A stretch of 64,000 bases of DNA from CAIVAT01 sp049317265 (GCA_049317265.1 JBMOIP010000015.1:22132-86131), one strand, 5' to 3'; counted from the first letter of the stretch, positions 27,550-36,789 are shown. Made by a program: numbers and translations. Notes: generated from the sequence alone by a model not told the origin.

Positions 27550-29511
27550 TTAGAATGCAATCTGACTGCTTAATTCGCTAAGGGAGATATTGCCTGTTGC
27601 GAGTTTGCTGAGGTTTCCCATCACCCAGCGCAGTCCGGCCGAGTCATCGTGGGAAGTTCTGATCTCCTTATATTTCTTGACAAGGAATGGCACTTTCGAG
27701 AGAATCTCTTCCCTTGATACCTCCTTGAAGTTGAGGGTGATCAGGATCGATTCAAAATCCATTTTGGGATGCTGGTAAAGATGGAAGAGCATCCCTTTGG
27801 CAATGGCAACATCCATTTTACGGTCAACCAGGAACTTCAGCAATTCAAAAATCTGTTCATGTGAAAAATCCGGAAGTGCCGGGTATTGCCCCTGCAGGTG
27901 CTTGAGGGTATGGGCCAGCAATCCTGAAGTAAATCTTGCAGGAACCTTAAGTTCAGTCTGCGCTTTTTCAAGCAGTGGCACGAGATTATTCTTCAGAATA
28001 TAGGTATGGGTATCTTCGGGAACACTCCACTCAACCAGCTGCAAGATACGTTCTGAAACCAGTTTGGGCAACCGTTTGATGGCTTCATCAATCTGATCAT
28101 CCTCCAGTGGAATAGGCGCTGAGTCTGTATCCGGGTACATACGGTCGGCACCGGGCAACACGCGCTCGAAAATGGTGGTACCATCTTCAAACGACTTGCG
28201 TGTTTCGTTGGGAACGCCTGTAAATGCCAGCTTACAGCGCTCCTCAATTGTTTCAAGGGCTGTTTTGATATCATCTTCAGGTCCCCAGAAGATGAGCTGG
28301 GCATCGCCCTCTTTGCTTCCGAGCAACGACTGAACCTTGGTCCAGGCTTTTTCACCAACTGCATCCTCCAGCATTTCGGAGTGCACCATGTTTGGTTTTT
28401 CAATGCAGGCAATCACCTTCAGCCGGTCGGAGAAATCATCGGCAAACATTTTTCCCGGCTGGGTAAAATGCGACAATATACCCTGGAACTGGGGGAGATT
28501 TACCAGATAAACTTTTAATGTCGGGCTCTTTGGAACACCGAGATTTTCAAGTTTGAAATCTTTGGCTTTTGCTTCCCTGGCAACTATTTTCCAGTTTGAC
28601 TGGTCCTTGATTCTCTTTGACAGGATATCTTTAATGGCCAGCAACGCCCACTGCCTGTATGCTTCAATGTGTGTAAGTTCAGGCATCCAGCTGTTGTGGG
28701 CAACCCCTTTGATCTCCACACGGGTTCCTCCTTTACAGCTGACATTCACATCGGCACGGGTCGAGCCGATGCCACTGCGCACCTTGCCTGTACTCCTGTT
28801 TAAAAACCTGATATAGTCGGCGCCCTCCTTTACCTCATCGGGGTTTTTGAATTCTGGATAGGTTACCGTTTCAATCAGGGGCATCCCAAGGCGGTCGGTC
28901 CGGTATATCCTTACGTGGCCGATATCGGAAACTTCCCGGCAGGAATCCTCCTCCAGGCTTAGCTGGATCAGGCGGATTTTCTTATGTTTCAACTGGATCT
29001 CACCTTCGATTCCAATGATAGCGGTACGCTGAAAGCCGGTGGGTATCGACCCGTCAAGGTATTGTTTCCTGGTGATATGCACCTCGCCAACAATCTTCAG
29101 TTTTGAAAGCAACGAGATGTCGATGGCATGTGACAGTGCCTCCCGGTTCAGCGGGAAAGGGGGCGTGTCATCCACATCGTATGTGCAGGCAGTTTCATTC
29201 TTAATCCGGTAAACGATGTTTTTCCGGGTGCGGAATTCCATGAGGGCGGTGCCGTCATATTCTCCAAGTTCACTCAGGGTGGGCCGCATATGACGGACCA
29301 GTTCGGCATCATAGTCATCGGCTTTCTGGAAAATACCTGCCGGGCAGTGACAAAAGAGTTTTTCCTTGGTTTTCAGTTGTTGGTGGACTTCCAGTCCGGA
29401 CATGAAACCGATACGGTCATAATCAGCCTGGGTGGCTGCTTTCCGTGGTACATATCCGATTTTTTGTTGGGTTTCGGCATAGTTGTGCCTGGGGTCAAAG
29501 ATTTGTTTCAT
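27550..29511 (-). CDS. gatE: Archaeal-type Glu-tRNA(Gln) amidotransferase subunit GatE
   Basis: A 653-residue GatB-family kinase/transamidase subunit that phosphorylates Glu on tRNA(Gln) and amidates it with ammonia from GatD. Landmarks are GFMSGLEVHQQLKTKEKLFCHC, RHMRPTLSELGEYDGTALMEF, KQYLDGSIPTGFQRT, and GSTRADVNVS. A GAD-type insertion (about 350-460) contains GVPNETRKSFEDG, a feature of GatE absent from bacterial GatB. A YqeY-like helical tail ends the protein. ATG 29511 (MKQIFDPRHN) is chosen over an upstream non-ATG extension. The opposite strand start of the OstA-like gene is about 120 bp away. Confidence 0.9.
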   Translation of the reverse strand: MKQIFDPRHNYAETQQKIGYVPRKAATQADYDRIGFMSGLEVHQQLKTKEKLFCHCPAGIFQKADDYDAELVRHMRPTLSELGEYDGTALMEFRTRKNIVYRIKNETACTYDVDDTPPFPLNREALSHAIDISLLSKLKIVGEVHITRKQYLDGSIPTGFQRTAIIGIEGEIQLKHKKIRLIQLSLEEDSCREVSDIGHVRIYRTDRLGMPLIETVTYPEFKNPDEVKEGADYIRFLNRSTGKVRSGIGSTRADVNVSCKGGTRVEIKGVAHNSWMPELTHIEAYRQWALLAIKDILSKRIKDQSNWKIVAREAKAKDFKLENLGVPKSPTLKVYLVNLPQFQGILSHFTQPGKMFADDFSDRLKVIACIEKPNMVHSEMLEDAVGEKAWTKVQSLLGSKEGDAQLIFWGPEDDIKTALETIEERCKLAFTGVPNETRKSFEDGTTIFERVLPGADRMYPDTDSAPIPLEDDQIDEAIKRLPKLVSERILQLVEWSVPEDTHTYILKNNLVPLLEKAQTELKVPARFTSGLLAHTLKHLQGQYPALPDFSHEQIFELLKFLVDRKMDVAIAKGMLFHLYQHPKMDFESILITLNFKEVSREEILSKVPFLVKKYKEIRTSHDDSAGLRWVMGNLSKLATGNISLSELSSQIAF

Positions 29512-29608
29512 TGGTTCAGCAGAAATAGTTAAAAGAGTGCTCAAATTTACCCATTTTGTCAACACCACCGGGCGAATTGTTCATTATTTTTGGTAACATT
29601 GACTTTAG

Positions 29609-29616
29609 TATCTTTG
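29609..29616 (+). promoter_or_regulatory. -7 box TATCTTTG of the OstA-like gene
   Basis: TATCTTTG matches TAnnTTTG and lies 18 nt before ATG 29635. It overlaps the longer open frame from 29590, so it supports the ATG start. Confidence 0.6.
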
Positions 29617-29634
29617 CTGCTTCATAACCAACCC

Positions 29635-31149
29635 ATGACCCGACTTTTCCGATTTCTCCTTTTTATTCCTTGGATGCTGAATTTACCTGCATTTTCCCAG
29701 GAACAGGGAAAAACAAAAATTCAATATTCCGGCAATGTTTGGGATTTCAACAAAGAGGTTTACGCCTTTGGCCCGAGGATCCTTGGGAATGTGGTCATGA
29801 ACCACGACAGCGCTTTTCTCTATTGCGACAGCGCCTATGTGAATGAAGCAGAAAACAAGGTGATCGCCTATGGCAATGTGCGCATTAAACTCAGCGACAC
29901 GCTCAACCTGTACAGCGACTCCCTGCGGTACGACGGAAACACCAAAATCGCCAATGCCTTCAGCAATGTGAGGCTGATCGACAACCAAACCACGCTTACC
30001 ACTGATACGCTGGTCTATAACCGGAACACACAGATCGCACAGTACGACTACTGGGGTAAAATCGTCAATGACAAGAACAACCTTGTCAGCCATCACGGCT
30101 ATTATTATACTGACAGAAAGGAGTTTTTCTTCAAGGACAGGGTGATTCTGAACAACCCCGACTACAACATGTATTCCGACACCCTGATGTACAATACGGT
30201 AACGGAAACCTCCTATTTCTATGGTCCGTCGCATATTATCAGCAAAGACAGGGAAGATTCGATCTATTGCGAAAACGGATGGTACAATACCCGGCTCGAC
30301 GTGGCCCGTTTCCGCGACCGGGCGCGCATTTACCACCAGGCTACCTTTCTTACCGGCGACAGCATGTATTACGAACGAAAGCCCGGGTTCGGCCAGGTAT
30401 TCCGTAAGGCGTTGATGATTGACACGGTTCAGAACATCCTTTTGATGGGAAATTACGGGGAGATGCAGCGCAAAAAAGGATTCGCATTCATGACCGACAG
30501 CGCCGTAGGTGTAATGGTTGACAAAAAGGACTCCCTTTTCCTGCATGCAGACACACTGCGGGCAACCTTTGATACCGCCCAGAAGATAAAAACAGTCTTC
30601 GGTTTTCACAAGGTGAAATTCTTCCGGACCGACCTCCAGGGAATGTGTGATTCCCTTACCTATCATGGGCACGATTCAACCATGACCATGTACCAGGGGC
30701 CTGTGATCTGGTCGGATTCGAACCAGCTGTCGGCCGATTCCATCTGCCTTACCATGCGGAACGGAGAGGCTGATTCACTCAAGATGTACAGTTCAGCCTT
30801 TATCATCTCAAGGGATGATACGGGAAGCTACAACCAGATCAAAGGGAGGAATGTACTTGCCAAATTCCGTAACAACGAGCTTTATAAAATCAGGGTGATC
30901 GGAAATGCGCAGACAATTTATTACGCCCGGGAGGAAGATAAAAGCCTTATCGGAATTAATGTAGCCGTATCGAGTGAAATGCTGGTGTTCCTGGAAAAGA
31001 ACCAGCTGAAATCCATCACCTATATCGACAACCCGGATGCACACCTTCTGCCCGAAAAATCAGTTCCTCCAAACGAAAGAAAGTTAAAGAATTTCAAATG
31101 GGAAGAGAAACGCCGCCCGCTAAAAAAGAGCGACATCTTCATCTGGTAA
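29635..31149 (+). CDS. OstA-like (LptA-related) periplasmic protein
   Basis: A 504-residue exported protein (signal peptide MTRLFRFLLFIPWML ... PAFSQ). The mature part is built of many short LptA/OstA-type beta-jellyroll repeats, recognisable from recurring D(S/T)L.Y..... A....V.. patterns such as DSAYVNEAENKVIAYGNVRI and DTLVYNRNTQIAQYDYWG. The family is a Bacteroidota relative of LptA/LptD-N and is thought to help carry lipopolysaccharide across the periplasm. It is several times longer than E. coli LptA. The LptD-like barrel gene is 2.4 kb downstream, in keeping with this role. Confidence 0.85.
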   Translation: MTRLFRFLLFIPWMLNLPAFSQEQGKTKIQYSGNVWDFNKEVYAFGPRILGNVVMNHDSAFLYCDSAYVNEAENKVIAYGNVRIKLSDTLNLYSDSLRYDGNTKIANAFSNVRLIDNQTTLTTDTLVYNRNTQIAQYDYWGKIVNDKNNLVSHHGYYYTDRKEFFFKDRVILNNPDYNMYSDTLMYNTVTETSYFYGPSHIISKDREDSIYCENGWYNTRLDVARFRDRARIYHQATFLTGDSMYYERKPGFGQVFRKALMIDTVQNILLMGNYGEMQRKKGFAFMTDSAVGVMVDKKDSLFLHADTLRATFDTAQKIKTVFGFHKVKFFRTDLQGMCDSLTYHGHDSTMTMYQGPVIWSDSNQLSADSICLTMRNGEADSLKMYSSAFIISRDDTGSYNQIKGRNVLAKFRNNELYKIRVIGNAQTIYYAREEDKSLIGINVAVSSEMLVFLEKNQLKSITYIDNPDAHLLPEKSVPPNERKLKNFKWEEKRRPLKKSDIFIW

Positions 31150-31154
31150 CTGTG

Positions 31155-31208
31155 CACTTGTCCACTTGTCCACTTGTCCACTTGTCCACTTGTCCACTTA
31201 TCCACTAG
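31155..31208 (-). repeat. Octamer array (GGACAAGT x5, GGATAAGT) after the MCE gene stop
   Basis: On the minus strand the array starts one base after the TAA of the MCE gene (31210) and runs through five GACAAGTG units and one GATAAGTG variant. On the plus strand it starts 5 bp after the OstA-like stop, so it fills the whole convergent gap. The G-rich strand is sense to the MCE gene. Confidence 0.88.
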
Positions 31209-31209
31209 T

Positions 31210-32157
31210 TTAAAACACCGAAACCTTCACATACTTCGAAGGATTCTTCTTGATATCCTCCAGCAGCAGGTTTAGATCACGGGCTGCTTTTTCAACCTCA
31301 TTATAAAGCTTGGGATTGTTCAGCAGCTGGCCCACGGAGCCTTCGCCCCTGTTGATTTTCAACAACGCGGAATCCAGATCGGAAATAGCCCTGTTCACCT
31401 GGGAAATGGTGTAGGGAATTTTTGCTTTCGCAAGCGAATCGCTCAGGGTAGAGAAATTGGAGATGATATTGGTAATGCGTTCGTTGTTTTGCTTCAGGTT
31501 GCTGCTGATAGACTCTACATTATTAATGATCCTTGAGAGGTTCTTCTTTTGCGATCCCATCAGGGTATCCAGGTTCTGCGTGGTGTGTGCAATGTTTCCA
31601 AGCGCCTGTTTTACATGTTCAATCGCTTCGACGAGATTGTCCCTGGTATTTTTATTCAGTACCTCCTGCACAATGGTGGCGATGCTGTCGATCGATCCAA
31701 TCAGGCTTTCCGCCTTGTTTTTGAGGGGCAGCAACTGTTTATTTACCTCTTGTCCCAGGGTGGCTTCCGTTTGAGAAAGCAGCGTATCCCCGCTTGCAGC
31801 CATTTCTTTTGAATCTCCGGGAACGATTTCAACTTCAGGCGAGCCAAGCAGGCTGGAGCTGAAGATGCGGGCCCTGGAATTTTTAGCAATGGGATAATCC
31901 CCTAGTACATATAATTCGACAATAATTTTCTCCGGATTATTTTCGTCAAAATAGAGTTTTTTGACCTGGCCCACCTTGAGTCCTTTGATGGAGATCGGGT
32001 TTGCGGCAACAAGTCCATTCACCTGGTCGTAAACCGCGTAAAAGGTTCGGCTGGTCTTAAGCAGCTCAAGCCCCTTGAGGTACATCAGTCCCCAGATAAG
32101 GATTGCAGTTGCAATCACAAAAACAACACCTACTTTGATCTCTTTCCTGATTTTCAC
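31210..32157 (-). CDS. MCE/MlaD family lipid-transport protein
   Basis: A 315-residue protein with one N-terminal membrane helix (EIKVGVVFVIATAILIWGLMYL) and an MCE domain (about 35-125; FYAVYDQVNGLVAANPISIKGLKVGQVKKLYF). A long helical tail follows with heptad-like pattern (about 150-300). MCE proteins form hexameric rings that shuttle phospholipids between the membranes. No ATG exists near the N-terminus: GTG 32157 (GTGAAAATCAGG) fits the family start, while an upstream TTG lies inside the -7 box at 32173. The amidase gene lies immediately upstream, so the two probably form an operon, though the -7 box suggests a separate promoter as well. Confidence 0.88.
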   Translation of the reverse strand: MKIRKEIKVGVVFVIATAILIWGLMYLKGLELLKTSRTFYAVYDQVNGLVAANPISIKGLKVGQVKKLYFDENNPEKIIVELYVLGDYPIAKNSRARIFSSSLLGSPEVEIVPGDSKEMAASGDTLLSQTEATLGQEVNKQLLPLKNKAESLIGSIDSIATIVQEVLNKNTRDNLVEAIEHVKQALGNIAHTTQNLDTLMGSQKKNLSRIINNVESISSNLKQNNERITNIISNFSTLSDSLAKAKIPYTISQVNRAISDLDSALLKINRGEGSVGQLLNNPKLYNEVEKAARDLNLLLEDIKKNPSKYVKVSVF

Positions 32158-32172
32158 AGCAACGATTTTATG

Positions 32173-32180
32173 CAAAATTA
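32173..32180 (-). promoter_or_regulatory. -7 box TAATTTTG of the MCE gene
   Basis: On the minus strand TAATTTTG matches TAnnTTTG, 15 nt before GTG 32157. It covers the alternative TTG start, which makes that start unlikely. Confidence 0.5.
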
Positions 32181-32192
32181 CAAATAATATTC

Positions 32193-33401
32193 CTACTTCT
32201 TCATAAGCCTGTCAGCCTCAGCCTGCGGTAAACGTTCATCATTCCTGAAAATGACGATGAAAGCATCCTTCACTCCTTTCTCCCTGACGGTGTTGAGCAG
32301 ACGCAATCCGGATGGAAGGTCAGCCTCATCACCAACCGTATATTTGAACATTCCTCCATGTTTGTACATCGTTACGTTGCTGAAACGGGAAAATTTGGCA
32401 GCATGAGTTCCGATGTCCCTTGATTCGGTGGCAATCTGTACCCTGAAGGACAACCTCCCGGAATTGTCCTTTGCAGGCTGATCAGGCTTGTTCTCCTTCA
32501 CCGGGTCATCTTTTTTTCCGGAAACATCAGGCCTGGCAGGAGATGTGTCATGAGCGTCATTTACCGCAGTTTCATTGTTCTCAGGATGAGGGAAATCGGG
32601 CGTTTTTTCCGTATCAGTCCGCCTTTCAGTGACTTGATCAACTCCGGCAATCTCTTTAAAAGCCCGGTAGATGGCCGAAGCAATAAAATCCTGCCCTTTG
32701 CCGGAGGAGAGGAACTTCTCCTCGTCGGGGTTACTGAGATATCCTGTTTCAACCAGGACACTTGGCATGGTGGTCTTGTAGAGGACGAGGAACCCGGCCT
32801 GCCTCACTCCGCGGTTGTTCATTCCCACACGCTCCTCCATCTGGGCCTGGATGGAGGCGGCAAAGTCGGTGCTCTTATCCAGGTTCAGGTTCTGGTTCAG
32901 GGAAAAAATGATGTAGGACTCATCTGAGTTGGGGTCAAATCCGTTGTAGGATGACCGGTAATCTGATTCCAGCAGAATCGAAGCATTTTCAAGTTTGGCA
33001 ATGTTAAGATTTGCCTGCGACTTATGCAATCCCATCACATAGGTTTCAGCTCCTTTGAGCAGATGGTTGTTATTGGCGTTGCAGTGGATGGAGATAAAAA
33101 GATCAGCTTTCGCCTCGTTGGCAATGCCTGCCCGACGGAAAAGCTCTACAAAACGATCGTCGTTACGGGTAAAAATAACCTTTACATCTTTGCTGGAACT
33201 TTTCATTAAGCTACCCAGTTTCAATGCGATGGCCAGGTTGATATTCTTTTCATAGGTCTTCAGCCCAAGCGCGCCCGGATCATGGCCTCCATGTCCTGCA
33301 TCAATCACAACTGTGAACGGGGCATGTTTGTGTTGTGCACCCACAACCCCTGAAAGGACAAGGAAGATTAATACGTGAAAACACCAGGCATAACGCAGCA
33401 T
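32193..33401 (-). CDS. N-acetylmuramoyl-L-alanine amidase (Amidase_3) with C-terminal SPOR-like domain
   Basis: A 402-residue periplasmic zinc amidase that cleaves the peptide from muramic acid in septal peptidoglycan. After a signal peptide (MLRYAWCFHVLIFLVLSG) the Amidase_3 domain shows VVIDAGHGGHDPGALG (first zinc His and Glu region), FISIHCNAN and VLVETGYLSNPDEE with the catalytic Glu. A Pro/Asp/Lys-rich linker (about 260-310) leads to a SPOR-like domain (LSFRVQIATESRDIG ... KYTVGDEADL) that would bind denuded glycan. ATG 33401 is preferred to a start at 33449 because it opens the signal peptide. It is divergent from lptD, with a 159-bp shared promoter region. Confidence 0.92.
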   Translation of the reverse strand: MLRYAWCFHVLIFLVLSGVVGAQHKHAPFTVVIDAGHGGHDPGALGLKTYEKNINLAIALKLGSLMKSSSKDVKVIFTRNDDRFVELFRRAGIANEAKADLFISIHCNANNNHLLKGAETYVMGLHKSQANLNIAKLENASILLESDYRSSYNGFDPNSDESYIIFSLNQNLNLDKSTDFAASIQAQMEERVGMNNRGVRQAGFLVLYKTTMPSVLVETGYLSNPDEEKFLSSGKGQDFIASAIYRAFKEIAGVDQVTERRTDTEKTPDFPHPENNETAVNDAHDTSPARPDVSGKKDDPVKENKPDQPAKDNSGRLSFRVQIATESRDIGTHAAKFSRFSNVTMYKHGGMFKYTVGDEADLPSGLRLLNTVREKGVKDAFIVIFRNDERLPQAEADRLMKK

Positions 33402-33560
33402 CCGTGAATTAGGATTGTTAAAGTATCTTAAAAAAGGCCTCGGTTTCAATAATTTTGATTAGTTTTGAAACCCGAAGAATAACGGTCTATAACGCCTTTT
33501 TATTCTGAATTTTTATAACAAACAAAGATAGAATATTAACCTCAGAATTCAGAAAAGAAG

Positions 33561-36269
33561 TTGTTAACGAAATTATTAACAAGGTCTTTCCTTTCAACAC
33601 TCCTTTTGGTCCTTCTCTTCCTGCAAATCACGGATGTGGTCGCCCAGGATACGATCCGGCAGCCAAGGGGAGATACTGCCCCTGTGTCACGCAGTGTGAT
33701 TGATGTCCCCTTTCCTGATTCCACCCTTCTCGACACCATCCACTCAGACTCCACGGGCATTGCATTTGCGGGGGCTGATTCAACCCGTGCAGACAGCCTG
33801 CTAAAGAAACAGAAAAAACAGACTCAGCTTGCTGCAGCGGTTGATTATGCCGCAAAGGACTCTCTTCGCTTTGAAATCAAAGGGCAAAAGGTATTCCTGT
33901 TCCGGGAGGCCAGCATCAAATACGAAGCCATCACCCTGAAGGCAGATTATGTGGAGATCGATTTCTCAAAAAACCTGGTCTACGCCACCGGTAAAAAGGA
34001 TTCACTCGGCAAAGAAGCAGGATTCCCCGAGTTTTTCGACGGAACGCAGAATTTTAAATCAAAAGCCATCAACTACAACTATACCACCAAAAGAGGTTAC
34101 ATCAACACCGTTTTCACCAAGCAGGATGAAGGCTACCTGCACGGCACGGTGGTGAAAAAGATGGAAAACAATGTAACATACATAAAATCCGGATCTTATA
34201 CAACCTGCGACCTGGAAGAAAACCCCCATTTTGCCTTCAATTTCAAAAAGGGGAAGGTAATCCCGGGAAAACGGGTCATCACAGGGCCTGCCTATATGGA
34301 TATCGCCGATGTACCGACTCCACTGATGATTCCTTTTGGCTTTTTCCCGAACAAATCAGGCCAGCGTTCTGGTATTATCATTCCAACTTACGGAGAATCG
34401 GCCGACCGGGGTTTTTATTTCGAGAACTTCGGATATTACTGGGCGGCCAGCGAGCACCTTGACCTTACCGTACAGGCCGACATTTACACCAGGGGCAGCT
34501 GGGCGATCAAACCAACCGTGAGGTACAACAACAGGTACCACTACAACGGATCATTCAACTTCAGTTATGCCATTAACGTTCTTGGGGCGGCCGACTCCCC
34601 TGATTATCAGAAACAAAAGGATTTCCAGGTCCGCTGGGTTCACAACCAGGACGGCAAAGCAAGACCTCACAGCAGTTTCTCCGCCAACGTAAACATCGTG
34701 AGCAACAGTTTCAACAAATACAACCTTGCTTCCAGCGCACAATCATACCTCTCCAACACATTTCAGTCGAGTATCAACTACTCGACCAATTTTGCCAGCA
34801 AATATTACCTCAATATCAACTTCAGCCATAGCCAGAACACAATCAATAAAACCATCGACATCAACCTCCCCACGCTACAGTTTTCGGTAAACCAGTTTTA
34901 CCCCTTCCGCAGGGTCAACCCGGTCGGAAAAATGAGGTGGTATGAGCAGATCAGCATGAAATACAACATGGAAGCTCAAAATCGTTACAATACGGTAGAT
35001 TCGAACTTTCTCAAGGGCAACTGGGCCGATTCGATGCAAAATGGCATGCAGCACTCCTTCCCGATCGGAGGAACATTCAGGGTCCTTAAATACTTCAACT
35101 GGTCCAACTCCATAAACTTCACCGACAGGATGTCGCTGAAAACCATCAGGAAATACTATCAGGCCGATACCCTTGTCGATGGAGCCGATACCATCCTTCC
35201 CGGTTACAAAACAAGAAACAATCCCGGGTTTGCAAATGAAATCGATTTCACCATGTCATCCTCTATTAATACCAGGATTTATGGAATGTACCAGTTCAAG
35301 GGCAACGGGCTCATCAAAGCCCTGCGGCACATGGTCACACCCTCGGTTTCATTTTACTATACACCCGACTGGGGCGCCCCCAACCTGGGTTACTACCGGT
35401 ATATTGACAATGATACCAACCTGATCAACCCGGTGAAATACTCGATTTTCGAACAAACTGTCTATGGGTCGCCTCCGGCCCGGAAATCAGGAACGGTTTC
35501 ATTCGGCATAAGCAACAACCTGGAGCTCAAAGTCCGGAACATGAAAGACACCATCACCGGGGTGAAAAAAATAGCCCTCATCGACGATTTTACCATCCGG
35601 TGCTCATACGACATTGCACGTGACTCAGTAAACTGGTCGCCCATCACACTGAGTGGCAGAAGTACGATCATCAAAGGACTGACCGTGCAATATGGAAGTA
35701 CCTGGAACCTCTATACACGCGATGCCCGCGGACAATTGACAAACACTACTGAATGGAAAGCGAACCACCGCCTGATCCGCCTCGACAATACAACCTGGGA
35801 TGCGGGATTTTCCTACTCCCTTACATCAGAAAAAGTTAAAAAGAAAAAGCCCACTGATAAGGGCACGGAGATGGAGAGACAGGATATCATCGATTACTAT
35901 GATTATTACGTCGATTTTGATATCCCCTGGAGTTTTTCTGTAAACTACAACTTCCACTATGGAAAAACGTATAACAGTTCTTCCAGAACCCGTGTCGACC
36001 AGTTGACCCAAACCCTTGGTTTCACAGGGCAGCTGAACATCACCCCCAAATGGAAAATCACCCTGACAACAGGTTGGGATTTTGTACACAATGATCTCTC
36101 CTATACCTCTGTGAATGTATACCGCGACCTTCATTGCTGGGAGATGAGCTTCGGCTGGATACCCAAAGGGGGACAGCAAAGCTGGAACTTCTCCATCAAT
36201 GTGAAAGCCTCGATCCTGCAGGATATGAAGTTGAATAAGAAGAGGGATTTCAGGGATTACGCTTATTAA
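33561..36269 (+). CDS. lptD: LptD-like outer-membrane LPS assembly protein
   Basis: A 902-residue outer-membrane protein. It starts at TTG 33561: no ATG is near, and the TTG opens a clean signal peptide (LTKLLTRSFLSTLLLVLLF). Residues about 100-230 are an OstA/LptA-type jellyroll (SLRFEIKGQKVFLFREASIKYE, ALTLKADYVEIDF-like stretch), followed by the LptD family motif PFGFFPNKSGQRSGIIIPTYG and a long run of amphipathic strands (about 270-900) forming a barrel. It should insert LPS into the outer leaflet, with the OstA-like protein upstream. It is divergent from the amidase. The stop is followed at the next base by a ten-unit octamer array. Confidence 0.88.
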   Translation: MLTKLLTRSFLSTLLLVLLFLQITDVVAQDTIRQPRGDTAPVSRSVIDVPFPDSTLLDTIHSDSTGIAFAGADSTRADSLLKKQKKQTQLAAAVDYAAKDSLRFEIKGQKVFLFREASIKYEAITLKADYVEIDFSKNLVYATGKKDSLGKEAGFPEFFDGTQNFKSKAINYNYTTKRGYINTVFTKQDEGYLHGTVVKKMENNVTYIKSGSYTTCDLEENPHFAFNFKKGKVIPGKRVITGPAYMDIADVPTPLMIPFGFFPNKSGQRSGIIIPTYGESADRGFYFENFGYYWAASEHLDLTVQADIYTRGSWAIKPTVRYNNRYHYNGSFNFSYAINVLGAADSPDYQKQKDFQVRWVHNQDGKARPHSSFSANVNIVSNSFNKYNLASSAQSYLSNTFQSSINYSTNFASKYYLNINFSHSQNTINKTIDINLPTLQFSVNQFYPFRRVNPVGKMRWYEQISMKYNMEAQNRYNTVDSNFLKGNWADSMQNGMQHSFPIGGTFRVLKYFNWSNSINFTDRMSLKTIRKYYQADTLVDGADTILPGYKTRNNPGFANEIDFTMSSSINTRIYGMYQFKGNGLIKALRHMVTPSVSFYYTPDWGAPNLGYYRYIDNDTNLINPVKYSIFEQTVYGSPPARKSGTVSFGISNNLELKVRNMKDTITGVKKIALIDDFTIRCSYDIARDSVNWSPITLSGRSTIIKGLTVQYGSTWNLYTRDARGQLTNTTEWKANHRLIRLDNTTWDAGFSYSLTSEKVKKKKPTDKGTEMERQDIIDYYDYYVDFDIPWSFSVNYNFHYGKTYNSSSRTRVDQLTQTLGFTGQLNITPKWKITLTTGWDFVHNDLSYTSVNVYRDLHCWEMSFGWIPKGGQQSWNFSINVKASILQDMKLNKKRDFRDYAY

Positions 36270-36349
36270 CGGGCGGACGGGCGGACAAGTGGACAAGTGG
36301 ACAAGTGGACAAGTGGACAAGTGGACAAGTGGACAAGTGGACAGGTGGA
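36270..36349 (+). repeat. Longest octamer array: 10 units (CGGGCGGA x2, CAAGTGGA x7, CAGGTGGA)
   Basis: The array is 80 bp of exact 8-bp period and begins at the base after the TAA of lptD. It runs to 22 bp before the ridA ATG. It contains no stop codon in any frame on either strand, so an open frame (36297 onward) reads through it into ridA; that extension is not considered coding. Confidence 0.95.
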
Positions 36350-36371
36350 CTTAAAACCAATATTTCGAAAT

Positions 36372-36749
36372 ATGAAAAAGATCATTAATACTATCGAAGC
36401 GCCGAAAGCGATCGGTCCTTACAGCCAGGCGACAGAAGCCAATGGCATGGTGTTTATCTCGGGTCAGATACCAATCGATCCTGCTACGGGGAAGTTTGTC
36501 GAAGGGGGCATCACCGAGCAAACCGAACAGGTTATGAAGAACATAGGCGCCATCCTCCATGAAGCTGGTCTTGATTTCAGCCATGTGGTCAAGTCAACCT
36601 GCCTGCTGAATGACATGGATAATTTTGCTGCCATGAATGCCGTATACGGGAAGTACTATGCTGAAAATCCTCCTGCACGGGCTGCCTATGCGGTAGTGAA
36701 GTTGCCACTGGGAGCGTTGGTTGAAATAGAGACGATCGCAACCAGATAA
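36372..36749 (+). CDS. ridA: RidA family reactive-enamine deaminase
   Basis: A 125-residue cytoplasmic trimeric deaminase that hydrolyses 2-aminoacrylate and related enamine/imine intermediates. Family landmarks are AIGPYSQATEANGMVFISGQIP, and the C-terminal PARAAYAVVKLPLGALVEIE with the substrate-binding Arg in PARAA. Full length for the family. The ATG at 36372 opens MKKIINT; the upstream in-frame extension from 36297 only translates the octamer array. It lies 102 bp after lptD. Confidence 0.95.
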   Translation: MKKIINTIEAPKAIGPYSQATEANGMVFISGQIPIDPATGKFVEGGITEQTEQVMKNIGAILHEAGLDFSHVVKSTCLLNDMDNFAAMNAVYGKYYAENPPARAAYAVVKLPLGALVEIETIATR

Positions 36750-36782
36750 CTATTAAGTGTTAAGTGATTAAGTGTTAAGTTA
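36750..36782 (+). repeat. Short array of TTAAGTG/ATTAAGTG units after ridA
   Basis: Right after the TAA of ridA, units ATTAAGTG, TTAAGTG, ATTAAGTG and TTAAGT follow one another with 7- and 8-bp steps. The core AAGTG matches the AAGTGGAC arrays. The array fills the gap to the convergent CHAT gene. Confidence 0.65.
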
Positions 36783-36789
36783 GTTGGGG

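Noticed and set aside
29683..30672. A 329-codon minus-strand frame inside the OstA-like gene
   Set aside because: Fully antisense to a gene with clear repeat structure and a signal peptide; no recognisable domain.
36270..36349. CRISPR array
   Set aside because: Units are 8 bp with no spacers; no cas genes are nearby.
36297..36371. N-terminal extension of RidA encoded by the octamer array
   Set aside because: The extension is a translated repeat (DKWTSGQV) absent from the family; ATG 36372 gives a standard RidA start.
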